This document shows positions 51,017 through 59,761 of a DNA stretch of 64,000 nt, piece after piece. The DNA comes from Kocuria flava (lineage in GTDB: Bacteria > Actinomycetota > Actinomycetes > Actinomycetales > Micrococcaceae): contig NZ_CP013254.1 in assembly GCF_001482365.1 (NCBI RefSeq), positions 2,480,001-2,544,000 on the forward strand, in the 5' to 3' direction. A program made the translations under genes and the position numbers. Each line of letters opens with the position of its first letter. The stretch's first letter is position 1. The notes below the pieces were generated by a model, which made no database searches, was not told where the DNA came from, and worked only from the letters and a program-made list of their open reading frames with translations.

Positions 51017-51772
51017 ATGTCCGCGCTCCCGCACCCGCCGCCCGGCCCGCACCCGCCACCCGGCCCGCACCGGACCGGACCGGACCGGACCGCCCGTCCC
51101 CGCCCGGCCCTCCCGGGCGGGGACGGGCCCGGCCGGGACGCGCCCCGGCCGGAGCCCACCGGCCGCGGCGCGCCGGGCCCCGCCCCGCTCCCCCGGCCCG
51201 GGGACCTGTTCCTGCCGGGCCGTCCCTTCGACCGGGTCGAGCTGCGGGCGCTGGTGGCCGACGGCGTGCTCGTGCCCGTGGTGCTGGAGGCCCACGCGCT
51301 GCGCGGGCGGCCGGTGACCCGGGCCGTGAAGCTCGCCGCCCTCGAGGCGCAGCTGCCCCCGCACCTGCTGCGCCGCGGGGTGCTCGGGCGGCTCTCGGCG
51401 GCCTGGTTCTACGACTGCGCCGCCCCGCCGCCCGTGCTGCCCGTGCTGCTGGACAAGCTGCGGCGGACCACGATGAGCCCCGTGCCCGAGGGCCTGGCCC
51501 TGCACCAGGTGACGCTCGGCGGCTACGACGTCCACACCGCGGGCCCGGTGCAGGTGACCACCCCGCTGCGCACCGCCGTGGACCTGGCCCTGCACGTGCC
51601 CGGGCCGGAGGGCACGGCGGCCCTGGAACGGCTGCTGCACGCCCCGCACCTGCACTGCCCGCCGGCGCTCGTGGCCGCGGCCCTGCGCAGCTTCGGCCGG
51701 CTCCCGGGGCGGCGGGCGGCCCTGCTGCGGGTGCGCCGGGCGGCCCGGGCCGTCGGCCGCCCGCTCCCGTGA
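51017..51772 (+). CDS. Unknown protein, possibly AbiEi-like domain
   Basis: A 251-residue protein. Residues 1-60 are His/Pro/Gly/Arg-rich and encoded by tandem repeats. The rest looks folded: FDRVELRALVADGVLVPV resembles a short winged-helix start, HLLRRGVLGRLSAAWFYDC is central, and VQVTTPLRTAVDLALHV resembles the 'V-T-x-P-x-R-T-A-x-D-L-A' segment seen in AbiEi-type antitoxin proteins and related DUF559 proteins. No AbiEii-like toxin gene is next to it, so a toxin-antitoxin role is unsupported. No clear ribosome binding site was found for the ATG at 51017 (ctggGCGC precedes). It converges with relA. Confidence 0.6.
   Translation: MSALPHPPPGPHPPPGPHRTGPDRTARPRPALPGGDGPGRDAPRPEPTGRGAPGPAPLPRPGDLFLPGRPFDRVELRALVADGVLVPVVLEAHALRGRPVTRAVKLAALEAQLPPHLLRRGVLGRLSAAWFYDCAAPPPVLPVLLDKLRRTTMSPVPEGLALHQVTLGGYDVHTAGPVQVTTPLRTAVDLALHVPGPEGTAALERLLHAPHLHCPPALVAAALRSFGRLPGRRAALLRVRRAARAVGRPLP
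51028..51063. repeat. Two 18-bp tandem repeats in coding sequence
   Basis: The unit CCCGCACCCGCC(G/A)CCCGG occurs twice in direct contact (51028-51045, 51046-51063) with a partial third copy after it. It encodes repeated PHPPPG-type residues. Confidence 0.8.
51071..51090. repeat. Four copies of CGGAC in coding sequence
   Basis: A pentanucleotide repeated four times near codon 20 of the gene starting at 51017. Gain or loss of one unit would shift the reading frame. Confidence 0.85.
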
Positions 51773-51807
51773 GCCGCAGGCCCCGCCGCGCACCGGGGAC
51801 CGGCCGG

Positions 51808-54204
51808 TCAGCGGCCCGCCGGCTCCGAGATCGGGCGGTGCCCCGAGGTGCGGTAGACGTCGTAGACCCCGTCGATGCGCCGCACCTGGTTGAGCACGTG
51901 GTCGAGGTAGCGGGGGTCGCCCATCTCGAAGGCGAACCGGGAGATCGCCAGCCGCGACTTCGAGGTGTGCACGGAGGCGGAGAGGATGTTGACGTGGTTC
52001 TCCGACAGCACCCGCGTGACGTCGGAGAGCAGGGACTTGCGGTCGAGGGCCTCGACCTGGATCTCCACGAGGAAGACGCTGGACTGGGTGGGGGCCCACT
52101 CGACGTCCACGACGCGCTCCCGGGAGGTCAGCGCGAGCATGTTGGCGCAGTCCCGCCGGTGCACCGAGATCCCGGCCCCGCGGGTGACGAAGCCCATGAT
52201 CTCGTCGGGCGGGACGGGGGTGCAGCACCGGGCGAGCTTGACGTAGACGTCGGAGGCGCCCTTGACGACCACCCCGGAGTCCGACACGCGCGGGCGCACC
52301 GGGTGGGTGGCGACCGTGGTCTCGGCGAAGTCCTCCTCGGCGCCGTCGGCCCCGCCGAGGTTGCCCACGATCTTCTCCACGACGTCCTGGGCGCTGACCT
52401 GGTCGGAGCCGATGGCCTCGTACAGGGCGCTGATGTCGGTGCGGTGGAAGTCCTGGGCGACCGCTAGCAGCGACTCGGAGGTCAGGGTCCGCTGCAGCGG
52501 CAGGTGGTGCTTGCGCAGGGCGCGGGTGAGCGCGTCCTTGCCCTTCTCGATCGCCTCCTCGCGCCGCTCCTTGGAGAACCACTGGCGGATCTTGTTGCGG
52601 GCCCGCGGGGAGCGGACGAACTTCAGCCAGTCCTGGGAGGGCCCGGCGTGCTCGGACTTGGAGGTCAGCACCTCGACCCAGTCCCCGTGCTGGAGCTCCG
52701 AGGACAGCGGCACGAGCTTGCCGTTGACGCGCGCGCCGATCGTCTTGTGCCCGACCTCGGTGTGCACGGCGTAGGCGAAGTCCACCGGGGTCGAGCCCGC
52801 GGGCAGGGCCATGACCTCGCCCTTGGGGGTGAAGACGTAGACCTCGGAGGTGTTGATCTGGTAGCGCAGGGAGTCGAGGAACTCGGAGGAGTCCTGGGTC
52901 TCCTCCTGCCACGAGACCAGGGAGCGCAGCCAGTCGAGGTCGCCCTCCCGGGCGCGGGGGGTCGCGGAGTTCGCCTGGTTGACCTGGTCCTTGTACTTCC
53001 AGTGGGCGGCCACGCCGTACTCGGCGCGCCGGTGCATCTCGTGGGTGCGGATCTGGATCTCCACGGGCCGCCCGTCGGGGTCGATCACCGTGGTGTGCAG
53101 GGACTGGTACATGTTGAACTTCGGCATGGCGATGTAGTCCTTGAACCGCCCCGGCAGGGGCCGCCACCGCGCGTGCAGGGCGCCCAGCGCCGCGTAGCAC
53201 TCGCGCACCGTGTTCACCAGGACCCGCACGGCCTGCAGGTCGTGGATCTCGTCGAAGTCCTTCCCGCGCACGATCATCTTCTGGTAGATCGAGTAGTAGT
53301 GCTTGGGCCGGCCGGTGATGGTCGCCTCGATGCCGGCCTCGGAGAGGTCCTCGGCGATCCGCTCCCGGATGGCGGCCAGGGAGCGCTCGCGCTGGGGCTG
53401 GCGCTCCCCCACCATGCGCACGATCTCCTCGTAGACCTTGGGGTAGAGCGCCGCGAAGGCGAGGTCCTCGAGCTCCCACTTGATGGTGTTCATGCCCAGC
53501 CGGTGGGCCAGGGGCGCGAAGATCTCCAGGGTCTCCCGCGCCTTCTTCGCCGAGGACGCCGGGGGCACGAAGCGCCAGGTGCGGGCGTTGTGCAGCCGGT
53601 CGGCCAGCTTGATCACGAGCACCCGGATGTCCTTGGCCATGGCCACGATCATCTTGCGCACGGTCTCGGCCTGGGCGGCGTCCCCGTACTTGACCTTGTC
53701 CAGCTTGGTCACGCCGTCGACGAGCGCGGCCACCTCCTCGCCGAACTCCGCCCGCAGCTGCTCGAGGGTGTAGTCGGTGTCCTCGACGGTGTCGTGCAGC
53801 AGCGCGGCCACGAGGGTCGCCCCGGTCATGCCCAGCTCGGCGAGGATCGTGGTGACCGCGACCGGGTGGGTGATGTAGGGGTCCCCGCTCTTGCGCTTCT
53901 GGCCCTCGTGGCACTTCTCGGCGACCTTGAAGGCCCGCTCGAGGACCTCGAGGTCCTCCTCGGGGTGGGTCGCGCGCACGGTGTGCAGCAGCGGCTCGAG
54001 GATCGGCGAGTGGTCCATGGGCCGGCCCGCGAGGTAGGACAGGGAGGAGCGGGTGCGGTCGCTGCGGCCCGGGAACACGGAGCGGCCCAGGAGGGGCCGG
54101 GAGGCGGGCAGCACGTAGTGCGTCCCGGCCGTGTCCGACCGCCGGGGCGGTGGTGGAGGCGCGGTCCCCTGGCCTGCGGGGGCGCCGTCGTCGGTGCTGG
54201 CCAT
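51808..54204 (-). CDS. relA: Bifunctional (p)ppGpp synthetase/hydrolase (Rel)
   Basis: A 798-residue long RelA/SpoT homologue. The N-terminus has 50 disordered residues. The HD hydrolase domain is intact (THPVAV, ALLHDTVEDT near 135, KLADRLHN), so it can degrade the alarmone. The synthetase domain has RGKDFDEIHDLQAVRVLV (near 309) and YQSLHTTVI. TGS (from about 453, VYVFTPKGEVMALP), a helical/zinc-finger region (RCCTPVPPDEIMGF) and a C-terminal ACT domain follow. This is the single Rel enzyme typical of Actinobacteria. ATG at 54204 has GGAAGGAGCC before it. Confidence 0.97.
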   Translation of the reverse strand: MASTDDGAPAGQGTAPPPPPRRSDTAGTHYVLPASRPLLGRSVFPGRSDRTRSSLSYLAGRPMDHSPILEPLLHTVRATHPEEDLEVLERAFKVAEKCHEGQKRKSGDPYITHPVAVTTILAELGMTGATLVAALLHDTVEDTDYTLEQLRAEFGEEVAALVDGVTKLDKVKYGDAAQAETVRKMIVAMAKDIRVLVIKLADRLHNARTWRFVPPASSAKKARETLEIFAPLAHRLGMNTIKWELEDLAFAALYPKVYEEIVRMVGERQPQRERSLAAIRERIAEDLSEAGIEATITGRPKHYYSIYQKMIVRGKDFDEIHDLQAVRVLVNTVRECYAALGALHARWRPLPGRFKDYIAMPKFNMYQSLHTTVIDPDGRPVEIQIRTHEMHRRAEYGVAAHWKYKDQVNQANSATPRAREGDLDWLRSLVSWQEETQDSSEFLDSLRYQINTSEVYVFTPKGEVMALPAGSTPVDFAYAVHTEVGHKTIGARVNGKLVPLSSELQHGDWVEVLTSKSEHAGPSQDWLKFVRSPRARNKIRQWFSKERREEAIEKGKDALTRALRKHHLPLQRTLTSESLLAVAQDFHRTDISALYEAIGSDQVSAQDVVEKIVGNLGGADGAEEDFAETTVATHPVRPRVSDSGVVVKGASDVYVKLARCCTPVPPDEIMGFVTRGAGISVHRRDCANMLALTSRERVVDVEWAPTQSSVFLVEIQVEALDRKSLLSDVTRVLSENHVNILSASVHTSKSRLAISRFAFEMGDPRYLDHVLNQVRRIDGVYDVYRTSGHRPISEPAGR

Positions 54205-54227
54205 CCCCGTGGCTCCTTCCCGGTGAT

Positions 54228-54265
54228 GCACGGGGGCGGCGGCCGTGCGGCCGCCGCCCCCGTGC
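54228..54265. other. Strong hairpin in relA leader
   Basis: An 18-bp perfect stem (54228-54245 with 54248-54265) around TG, a 38-base near-continuous palindrome. It lies inside the relA leader, ending eight bases before the ribosome binding site (about 54213-54220). Confidence 0.65.
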
Positions 54266-54335
54266 CGAGCTGACGTGGTGCTGACGTGTGCTGGTGCGCG
54301 GCGGGTGCTGCGGTGCCCCCGCCCACGGTGGACCC

Positions 54336-54341
54336 AGTCTA
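54336..54341 (-). promoter_or_regulatory. relA -10 box, shares TAG with secF stop
   Basis: TAGACT followed by GGG on the minus strand. Bases 54341-54339 are the secF stop codon. Predicted transcription start near 54329, with a leader of about 125 bases holding the hairpin at 54228-54265. Confidence 0.55.
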
Positions 54342-55409
54342 GACCGCCGCGCTCCCCTCGGCGGCACGCCCGGGCGCGGGGGCCTCCTCGTCGAGCCCCG
54401 CGAGGGAGGCGTTGGCGGTCTCGGGCGGGGCCACCGCCCCGGCCTCCTGCGCGCGCACCGCGGGCTCCCGGGCGCGCAGCAGCGCGTAGAGCGGCCCGGC
54501 CACGAACAGGGTGGCCACGGTGCCGACGATGATGCCGACGAACAGGGACAGGGACAGGTCCTTGAGCGTGCCGGCGCCCAGGACGAGCCAGCCGATGAAC
54601 AGGATCGAGCCCACGGGCAGGATCCCGACCACGGAGGTGTTGATCGAGCGCACCAGCGTCTGGTTGATCGCGAGGTTGACCTGGTCGGAGAAGCGGGTCG
54701 CGGCCCGGTCGGGCGGAGCCGTGCCGTCGAGCATGCCCTCGGTGTTCTCCCGGACCTTGTCGAAGACGACGACCGAGTCGTAGAGGGAGTAGCTGAGCAC
54801 GGTGAGGAAGCCGATCACGGCCGAGGGGGTGACCTCGAAGCCCACGAGCGAGTACACCCCGGCGGTGATCGCGACGCTGGCGAGCATCCCGGCGATCGCC
54901 GAGACGGACATCTTCCAGGTGCGGAAGTACAGGGCCATGAGCACCGTGGCCAGGGCGACGAAGACGACGAGCCCGCGCAGGGCCTGGCTCGTCACGCCCG
55001 CGCCCCAGGTGGGTCCGACGAACGTGGAGGTGACCTCGTCGCCGGTCACGCCGTAGGCCTCGACGAGGGCGTCCTTCACGGCGAGGGTCTCGTCGTCGTC
55101 GAGCTGCTCGGTCTGCACGCGCACGGTGCCCGGGGCGATGGCGGTGACCCGGACCTCCTCGGCGTCGGAGGACTCGGCCACGGCCCGCTGGCCGGTGGCG
55201 ACGTCGGCGTCCCCGACGGCGGAGACGGTGAACTCGGAGCCGCCGGTGAACTCGATGCCGAGGTTGAACCCGCCCTTGACGACGGGCACGAGCAGGGACA
55301 GCAGCACGAGCACGCCGGTGACGATCAGCCACAGGCGGGCCCGCGCGACGAAGGGGTAGGACTTCCGCCCGCTGTGCAGGGCGTTGCCGAAGTCGGCGAA
55401 GCGGGACAT
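54339..55409 (-). CDS. secF: Protein-export membrane protein SecF
   Basis: A 356-residue partner of SecD. One helix at about 27-49, a periplasmic domain beginning GIEFTGGSEFTV, then five more helices with SYSLYDSVVVFDKVRENT, the RND-like core motif. SecDF uses the proton gradient to pull exported proteins across the membrane. The ATG overlaps the secD stop by one base (TGATG). A Glu/Ala/Pro-rich tail ends in TAG. Confidence 0.97.
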   Translation of the reverse strand: MSRFADFGNALHSGRKSYPFVARARLWLIVTGVLVLLSLLVPVVKGGFNLGIEFTGGSEFTVSAVGDADVATGQRAVAESSDAEEVRVTAIAPGTVRVQTEQLDDDETLAVKDALVEAYGVTGDEVTSTFVGPTWGAGVTSQALRGLVVFVALATVLMALYFRTWKMSVSAIAGMLASVAITAGVYSLVGFEVTPSAVIGFLTVLSYSLYDSVVVFDKVRENTEGMLDGTAPPDRAATRFSDQVNLAINQTLVRSINTSVVGILPVGSILFIGWLVLGAGTLKDLSLSLFVGIIVGTVATLFVAGPLYALLRAREPAVRAQEAGAVAPPETANASLAGLDEEAPAPGRAAEGSAAV

Positions 55410-57280
55410 CAGGGGTTCTCCTCGGGGGTGCGGGGGGCGGACGACGACGGCGCGCCGACCGGGGTGCTGCCGCCGGGCCGGCGGTCCTCGGCCGGCGGGG
55501 CGCCCTCGTCCGCGTCCTGCCCGTCGGCCGGCGCGGCGGCCTGCTGGGCGGCGCGGCGGCGGCGCTCGGCGATGGTCAGCCCGTCGTGGCCGGTCCCCGG
55601 CTCGCGCAGCCGGCCGGCGCCGCGGTAGAGGGGCACGGCGTCCAGGGCCTCCGGGCTCAGCCCCGAGTGCTTCCCGCCGCGGCCGAAGTAGCCGGTGCGG
55701 GCCAGCAGGACCATGACCGGGTGGGTGAAGAGGAAGACGACGAGCAGGTCGGCGATCGCGGTCAGGCCCAGGGTGAAGGCGAAGCCGCGGACGTTGCCGA
55801 CGGCCACGAAGTAGAGCACGAGCGCCGCCAGCAGGTTCACGGCCTTGGAGGCCAGCACGGTCTGGCGGGCCCGCTGCCAGCCGTGGTCGACGGCGGCGGG
55901 GATCGAGCGTCCGGAGCGGATCTCGTCGCGGATGCGCTCGAAGTAGACGATGAACGAGTCCGCGGTCTGGCCGATGGCCACGATCAGCCCGGCCACCCCG
56001 GCGAGGGAGAGCCGGTAGTTGGCCGACCAGCCCAGCAAGGTGATCGCCAGCCAGGTGAGCACGCCCGCGACCACGAGGGAGCTGATCGTGACCAGGCCCA
56101 GGAGCCGGTACTGGAACAGCGAGTAGACGCACACGAGCACGAGCCCGATGATCCCGGCGAGGATGCCCATCCGCAGCTGGTCGGAGCCGAGGGTCGCGGA
56201 GATCTGCTGCTCGGACTGGATCTCGAAGCTCACCGGCAGGGCGCCGTACTTGAGCTGCTCGGCGAGGAAGCGGGCCTGCTCCTCCGTGAAGCTGCCGGTG
56301 ATCTGGGCCTGGCCGTCGGCGATCACGGCGTTCATGGACGGGGCGGAGACCACCTGGCCGTCGAGCAGGATCGCGAACTGGCTGCGCGGGTCCCCGGGGC
56401 TGGACTGGCCGATGCCGTAGAGGCGCTCGGACAGCGCCCGGAACCGGTCGGTGGCCTCGGGGCCGAACTGGAGGTTCACGGCGAACTGGTTCAGGGACAC
56501 GCCCTGGGCGTTGGAGGCGGTGCCGTAGGAGGCGTCGGCGATGCCGGTGCCCTGGATCTCGACCGGGCCCAGCAGGTACTTGGTGCCGGTCCCGGGCTCG
56601 CAGGCCACGACCGGCGCGTCGGCCGGCTGCTGCTCGCGCTCCTCCGGCGGCAGCGGTGCGGTGCAGTCGGTGGCCTCGAAGCGCTGGTAGAGCTCGGGGG
56701 TGATCCAGTTCGGGTCGGAGGAGTCCGCGGGCTCGCCCTCGGGCTCGGGCAGCTCGTCCTCGGGGGTGCGCTGGTCCGCGGGCACGGCCTCGGCGGGGGC
56801 GGTGGTGAGCACGGGGCGGAAGGCCATCTCGGCCGAGGCCTGGATCAGCTCGCGCGTCTCGGCCGAGGGCGTGCCGGGCATGGAGACCACGATGTTGTCC
56901 CCGGACTGGGTGGCGATCTCGGCCTCGGCCACGCCGCTGCCGTCGACGCGCTGGCGGATGATCTCCACCGCCTGGTCGAGCTGCTCGGGGCTGATCTCCT
57001 GGCCGGTCTCCTCGCCCTGCAGGGTCGGGGACAGGATCATCTGCGTGCCGCCCTCGAGGTCGAGGGCGAGCTTGGGCCCCCAGCCGGTGCGGTCCGTGCC
57101 GGCGCCCCAGGCGAGCAGCCCGCCCAGCAGGGCCAGCAGCACGAGCAGCCCCAGCAGGGCCCGGCGCGCCCCGCCCACGGCGGCGCGGGGCCCGGAGAGG
57201 GTCCGGGTCCTCGGGCCGGGGGGCGGGGACGGGCGGGCGGGGTCGGGGTCGCCGGAGGGTCGGGGAGGGGTCTGTGCCAT
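55409..57280 (-). CDS. secD: Protein translocase subunit SecD
   Basis: A 623-residue protein. Helix at about 40-60, then LALDLEGGTQMILSPT (P1 head), a large external domain with a Pro/Glu-rich insert at about 165-190, and five C-terminal helices with the family motif GQTADSFIVYFERIRDEI. The last 80 residues are a low-complexity cytoplasmic tail. ATG follows GAAGGAACACC. Ordered yajC-secD-secF. Confidence 0.97.
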   Translation of the reverse strand: MAQTPPRPSGDPDPARPSPPPGPRTRTLSGPRAAVGGARRALLGLLVLLALLGGLLAWGAGTDRTGWGPKLALDLEGGTQMILSPTLQGEETGQEISPEQLDQAVEIIRQRVDGSGVAEAEIATQSGDNIVVSMPGTPSAETRELIQASAEMAFRPVLTTAPAEAVPADQRTPEDELPEPEGEPADSSDPNWITPELYQRFEATDCTAPLPPEEREQQPADAPVVACEPGTGTKYLLGPVEIQGTGIADASYGTASNAQGVSLNQFAVNLQFGPEATDRFRALSERLYGIGQSSPGDPRSQFAILLDGQVVSAPSMNAVIADGQAQITGSFTEEQARFLAEQLKYGALPVSFEIQSEQQISATLGSDQLRMGILAGIIGLVLVCVYSLFQYRLLGLVTISSLVVAGVLTWLAITLLGWSANYRLSLAGVAGLIVAIGQTADSFIVYFERIRDEIRSGRSIPAAVDHGWQRARQTVLASKAVNLLAALVLYFVAVGNVRGFAFTLGLTAIADLLVVFLFTHPVMVLLARTGYFGRGGKHSGLSPEALDAVPLYRGAGRLREPGTGHDGLTIAERRRRAAQQAAAPADGQDADEGAPPAEDRRPGGSTPVGAPSSSAPRTPEENP

Positions 57281-57366
57281 GGTGTTCCTTCTCGCGCGTC
57301 GGCCGTGGGGGCGGGCCTGCTCATGGGAACGGGCCGGCCAGTGGCCGGCCCGTGGTCCCGCGGGGG

Positions 57367-57855
57367 TCAGTCGGTGCGCTGCCCGGGCTCGCGCGGGGTC
57401 TCGCCGTCGGGGCCCGCGGCGGAGGAGCCGGCACGGTCCTCGGCCGCGGGGGTCCCGAGCGGGCCGGCGGGCAGCCCGCCGGCGGTCTCCGGGGCCGTGC
57501 CCTCGGCGGGGACCTCGCCCCCGGCGGGGGCCTCCTCCTCGACGACGGTGGTGAGGGCCTGGAGGTGGACGGTCACGGCCGTGCCGGGGGCGACCTCGAG
57601 GACGGCCTTGTTGGCGTCCCGGTCGATCTCGACGACGGTGCCGTAGAGCCCGAAGCTCGTCATGACCTCGGTGCCGGGGCCCATGGTCGCCTGCTTCTGC
57701 TTCATCTGCGCCATGGCCTTCTTCTGCCGGCGCATCGGCAGCCACAGCAGCAGCACGAAGGCCACGAGCATGAGGGGCAGCAGCCAGGAGCCACCGCCGC
57801 CCTGGGGCTGGGCCGCCTGGGCGGCGAGGGACTGGGCGATCAGGTGCGAGGTCAC
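57367..57855 (-). CDS. yajC: Preprotein translocase subunit YajC
   Basis: A 162-residue protein with one N-terminal helix (SWLLPLMLVAFVLLLWL), then PMRRQKKAMAQMKQKQATMGPGTEVMTSFGLYGTVVEID, the YajC signature, and a Glu/Gly/Pro-rich tail of about 60 residues. It accompanies SecDF. GTG start; a TACCAT box is 37 bases upstream. Confidence 0.94.
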   Translation of the reverse strand: MTSHLIAQSLAAQAAQPQGGGGSWLLPLMLVAFVLLLWLPMRRQKKAMAQMKQKQATMGPGTEVMTSFGLYGTVVEIDRDANKAVLEVAPGTAVTVHLQALTTVVEEEAPAGGEVPAEGTAPETAGGLPAGPLGTPAAEDRAGSSAAGPDGETPREPGQRTD

Positions 57856-57891
57856 GGACGTCCGTTCGATCGGGAGCGGGTTTTCCGTCCC

Positions 57892-57897
57892 ATGGTA
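57892..57897 (-). promoter_or_regulatory. yajC-secD-secF -10 box
   Basis: TACCAT followed by GGG on the minus strand. Predicted transcription start near 57885 gives a leader of about 30 bases. Confidence 0.55.
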
Positions 57898-57926
57898 GGG
57901 GATCCCCCTGGGCGGGGCCCGGGAGC

Positions 57927-59039
57927 TCAGTCCTCGAACAGGGTGGCGTCGTCCTCGTCGGGGCCGCCGAGGGCGGCGCGCAGCGCGGGGTCCCGGTAGG
58001 CGGCGTGCTCCGGGGCGGGCAGCCCGAGGTGCTCCCACGCGGCGGCCATGGCGATCCGCCCGCGCGGGGTGCGCCCGAGCAGCCCCTCGCGCACGAGGTA
58101 GGGCTCGGCGACGGTCTCGACGGTCTCGGTCTCCTCCCCCACCGCGATCGCGAGGGTGGAGAGCCCGACGGGCCCGCCGTTGAACTTCGTCACGAGCGCG
58201 GTCAGCACGGAGCGGTCCAGCCGGTCGAGGCCGCGGGCGTCGACCTCGTACATGTCCAGGGCGGTCGAGGCGGCGCGGGCGTCGATCCGCTCGACGCCGT
58301 GCACGAGCGCCCAGTCGCGGACCCGGCGCAGCAGCCGGTTGGCGATGCGGGGGGTGCCGCGGGAGCGGGAGGCCACCTCGGCGAAGCCCTCGGCGGTCAT
58401 GGCGAGGTCCATCAGCCCGGCGGAGCGGCGCAGCACGAGCTCGAGCTCCTCGACGGAGTAGAACTCGAGGTGACCGGTGAAGCCGAAGCGGTCACGCAGC
58501 GGGCCCGGCAGCAGCCCCGCCCGGGTCGTGGCCCCCACGAGGGTGAACGGGGGCAGGTCCAGCGGGATGGAGGTCGCCCCGGCGCCCTTGCCCACGACGA
58601 TGTCGACGCGGAAGTCCTCCATCGCCATGTAGAGCATCTCCTCGGCGGGCCGGGACATCCGGTGGATCTCGTCGAGGAACAGCACCTCGCCCTCGGTCAG
58701 GGAGGACAGGATCGCGGCGAGGTCCCCGGCGTGCTGGATGGCCGGGCCGGAGGAGATCCGCAGGGGCGCGCCCATCTCCTCGGCGATGATCATCGCGAGG
58801 GTGGTCTTGCCCAGGCCCGGGGGCCCGGACAGCAGCACGTGGTCGGCGGAGCGCCCGCGCAGGCGGGAGGCCTCCAGGACGAGGGAGAGCTGCTGGCGCA
58901 CGCGCTTCTGGCCGACGAACTCGTCGAGGTTCGCCGGGCGCAGCGCCGACTCCAGCTGCTTCTCGTCGGGCTCGTCGGTCGCGGAGACCAGCCGGTCCCG
59001 GGCGTTCACGGCGGCGCCGTCCTCCCGTGCCACGCTCAC
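57927..59039 (-). CDS. ruvB: Holliday junction branch migration helicase RuvB
   Basis: A 370-residue AAA+ motor. Walker A is GPPGLGKTT, Walker B LFLDEIHR, sensor 1 GATTRAG, arginine finger PLRDRFG, and the C-terminal winged helix contacts DNA. An extra 17 N-terminal residues precede the usual LVSATDEPDEKQLE. The GTG overlaps the ruvA stop as GTGA; a second GTG six bases on is also possible. Confidence 0.97.
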   Translation of the reverse strand: MSVAREDGAAVNARDRLVSATDEPDEKQLESALRPANLDEFVGQKRVRQQLSLVLEASRLRGRSADHVLLSGPPGLGKTTLAMIIAEEMGAPLRISSGPAIQHAGDLAAILSSLTEGEVLFLDEIHRMSRPAEEMLYMAMEDFRVDIVVGKGAGATSIPLDLPPFTLVGATTRAGLLPGPLRDRFGFTGHLEFYSVEELELVLRRSAGLMDLAMTAEGFAEVASRSRGTPRIANRLLRRVRDWALVHGVERIDARAASTALDMYEVDARGLDRLDRSVLTALVTKFNGGPVGLSTLAIAVGEETETVETVAEPYLVREGLLGRTPRGRIAMAAAWEHLGLPAPEHAAYRDPALRAALGGPDEDDATLFED

Positions 59040-59674
59040 ACCCCCCGGTCGGCGGTGCGGGTGCCGGCCTTGGCGGCGCCGAGCCAGCCGAGCACGGTGC
59101 GCAGGATGAGGGGGACGTCGCCGGAGGCGGCGAGCTCCTCGCGGCCGTCGAGGGCGTCGGCGACCCCGCGGGCGGCGTCCTTCTCGCTCCAGCCCAGCCC
59201 CACGAGCGCCTCGAGCACCTGCGCGCGCCACGGCTCCACCGGGGCGGGGGCGGGCTCGGCGGGGCGCTCGGGGACCACGAGCTTGTCGGCGAGCTCGAGC
59301 ACGATCCGCCGGGCCCCCTTGGGCCCGATGCCGGGGACCCGGGTGAAGGCCGTGGCGTCGCCCTCGGCGATGGCCCGGTGGACGTCGTCGGGGCCGAGCA
59401 CCGCGAGCACGGCCAGGGCGGTGCGGGGGCCGACGCCGCTGACGCCGAGCATGGTCTCGAAGACCTCCCGCTCGGCGGGGGCCCGGAAGCCGAAGAGCAG
59501 CGGGGACTCGTCCTTGCGGGCGACCCAGGCGGTGTCCAGGCGCACCTGGCGCCCGACCCGCAGGCCCGCGAGCGTCTCGGCGGTGGCGTGGACCTGGACG
59601 CCGAAGCCGCCCACGGAGACGACGGCGGTGGTGAGGCCGACGTGCTCGACCTCTCCCGTGATGGACGCGATCAC
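59036..59674 (-). CDS. ruvA: Holliday junction DNA helicase RuvA
   Basis: A 212-residue junction-binding subunit. It has an OB-fold domain I (IASITGEVEHVG), two helix-hairpin-helix motifs (VSGVGPRTALAVL, VPGIGPKGARRIVLEL) and a RuvB-binding domain III (VLEALVGLGWSEKDAARGV). GTG at 59674 follows GGAAGGAGCC. It has its own -10 box and a LexA-like box in the 134-base gap after ruvC. Confidence 0.97.
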   Translation of the reverse strand: MIASITGEVEHVGLTTAVVSVGGFGVQVHATAETLAGLRVGRQVRLDTAWVARKDESPLLFGFRAPAEREVFETMLGVSGVGPRTALAVLAVLGPDDVHRAIAEGDATAFTRVPGIGPKGARRIVLELADKLVVPERPAEPAPAPVEPWRAQVLEALVGLGWSEKDAARGVADALDGREELAASGDVPLILRTVLGWLGAAKAGTRTADRGV

Positions 59675-59729
59675 CGCGCGGCTCCTTCCCGTGGTCCCCC
59701 GCCGGCGCGCCCGGCCGGGCGCGGACGAT

Positions 59730-59745
59730 TCGAACGGATCTACGA
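59730..59745. promoter_or_regulatory. LexA-like (SOS) box before ruvA
   Basis: TCGAAC-GGAT-CTACGA on the plus strand matches 10 of 12 fixed positions of the actinobacterial SOS box TCGAAC-N4-GTTCGA. It lies just downstream of the predicted ruvA transcription start, where bound LexA would block transcription. Confidence 0.6.
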
Positions 59746-59761
59746 ATGCGGGTCGACGGCC

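Noticed and set aside
51017..51772. A type IV (AbiE) toxin-antitoxin system
   Set aside because: Only a weak AbiEi-like segment is visible and neither neighbour is a nucleotidyltransferase toxin.
59727..59740. ATTCGAAC resembling a tRNA T-loop on the reverse strand
   Set aside because: The flanking bases do not pair as a T stem and no acceptor or anticodon arm is present. The TCGAAC half-site of a LexA-like box explains it better.
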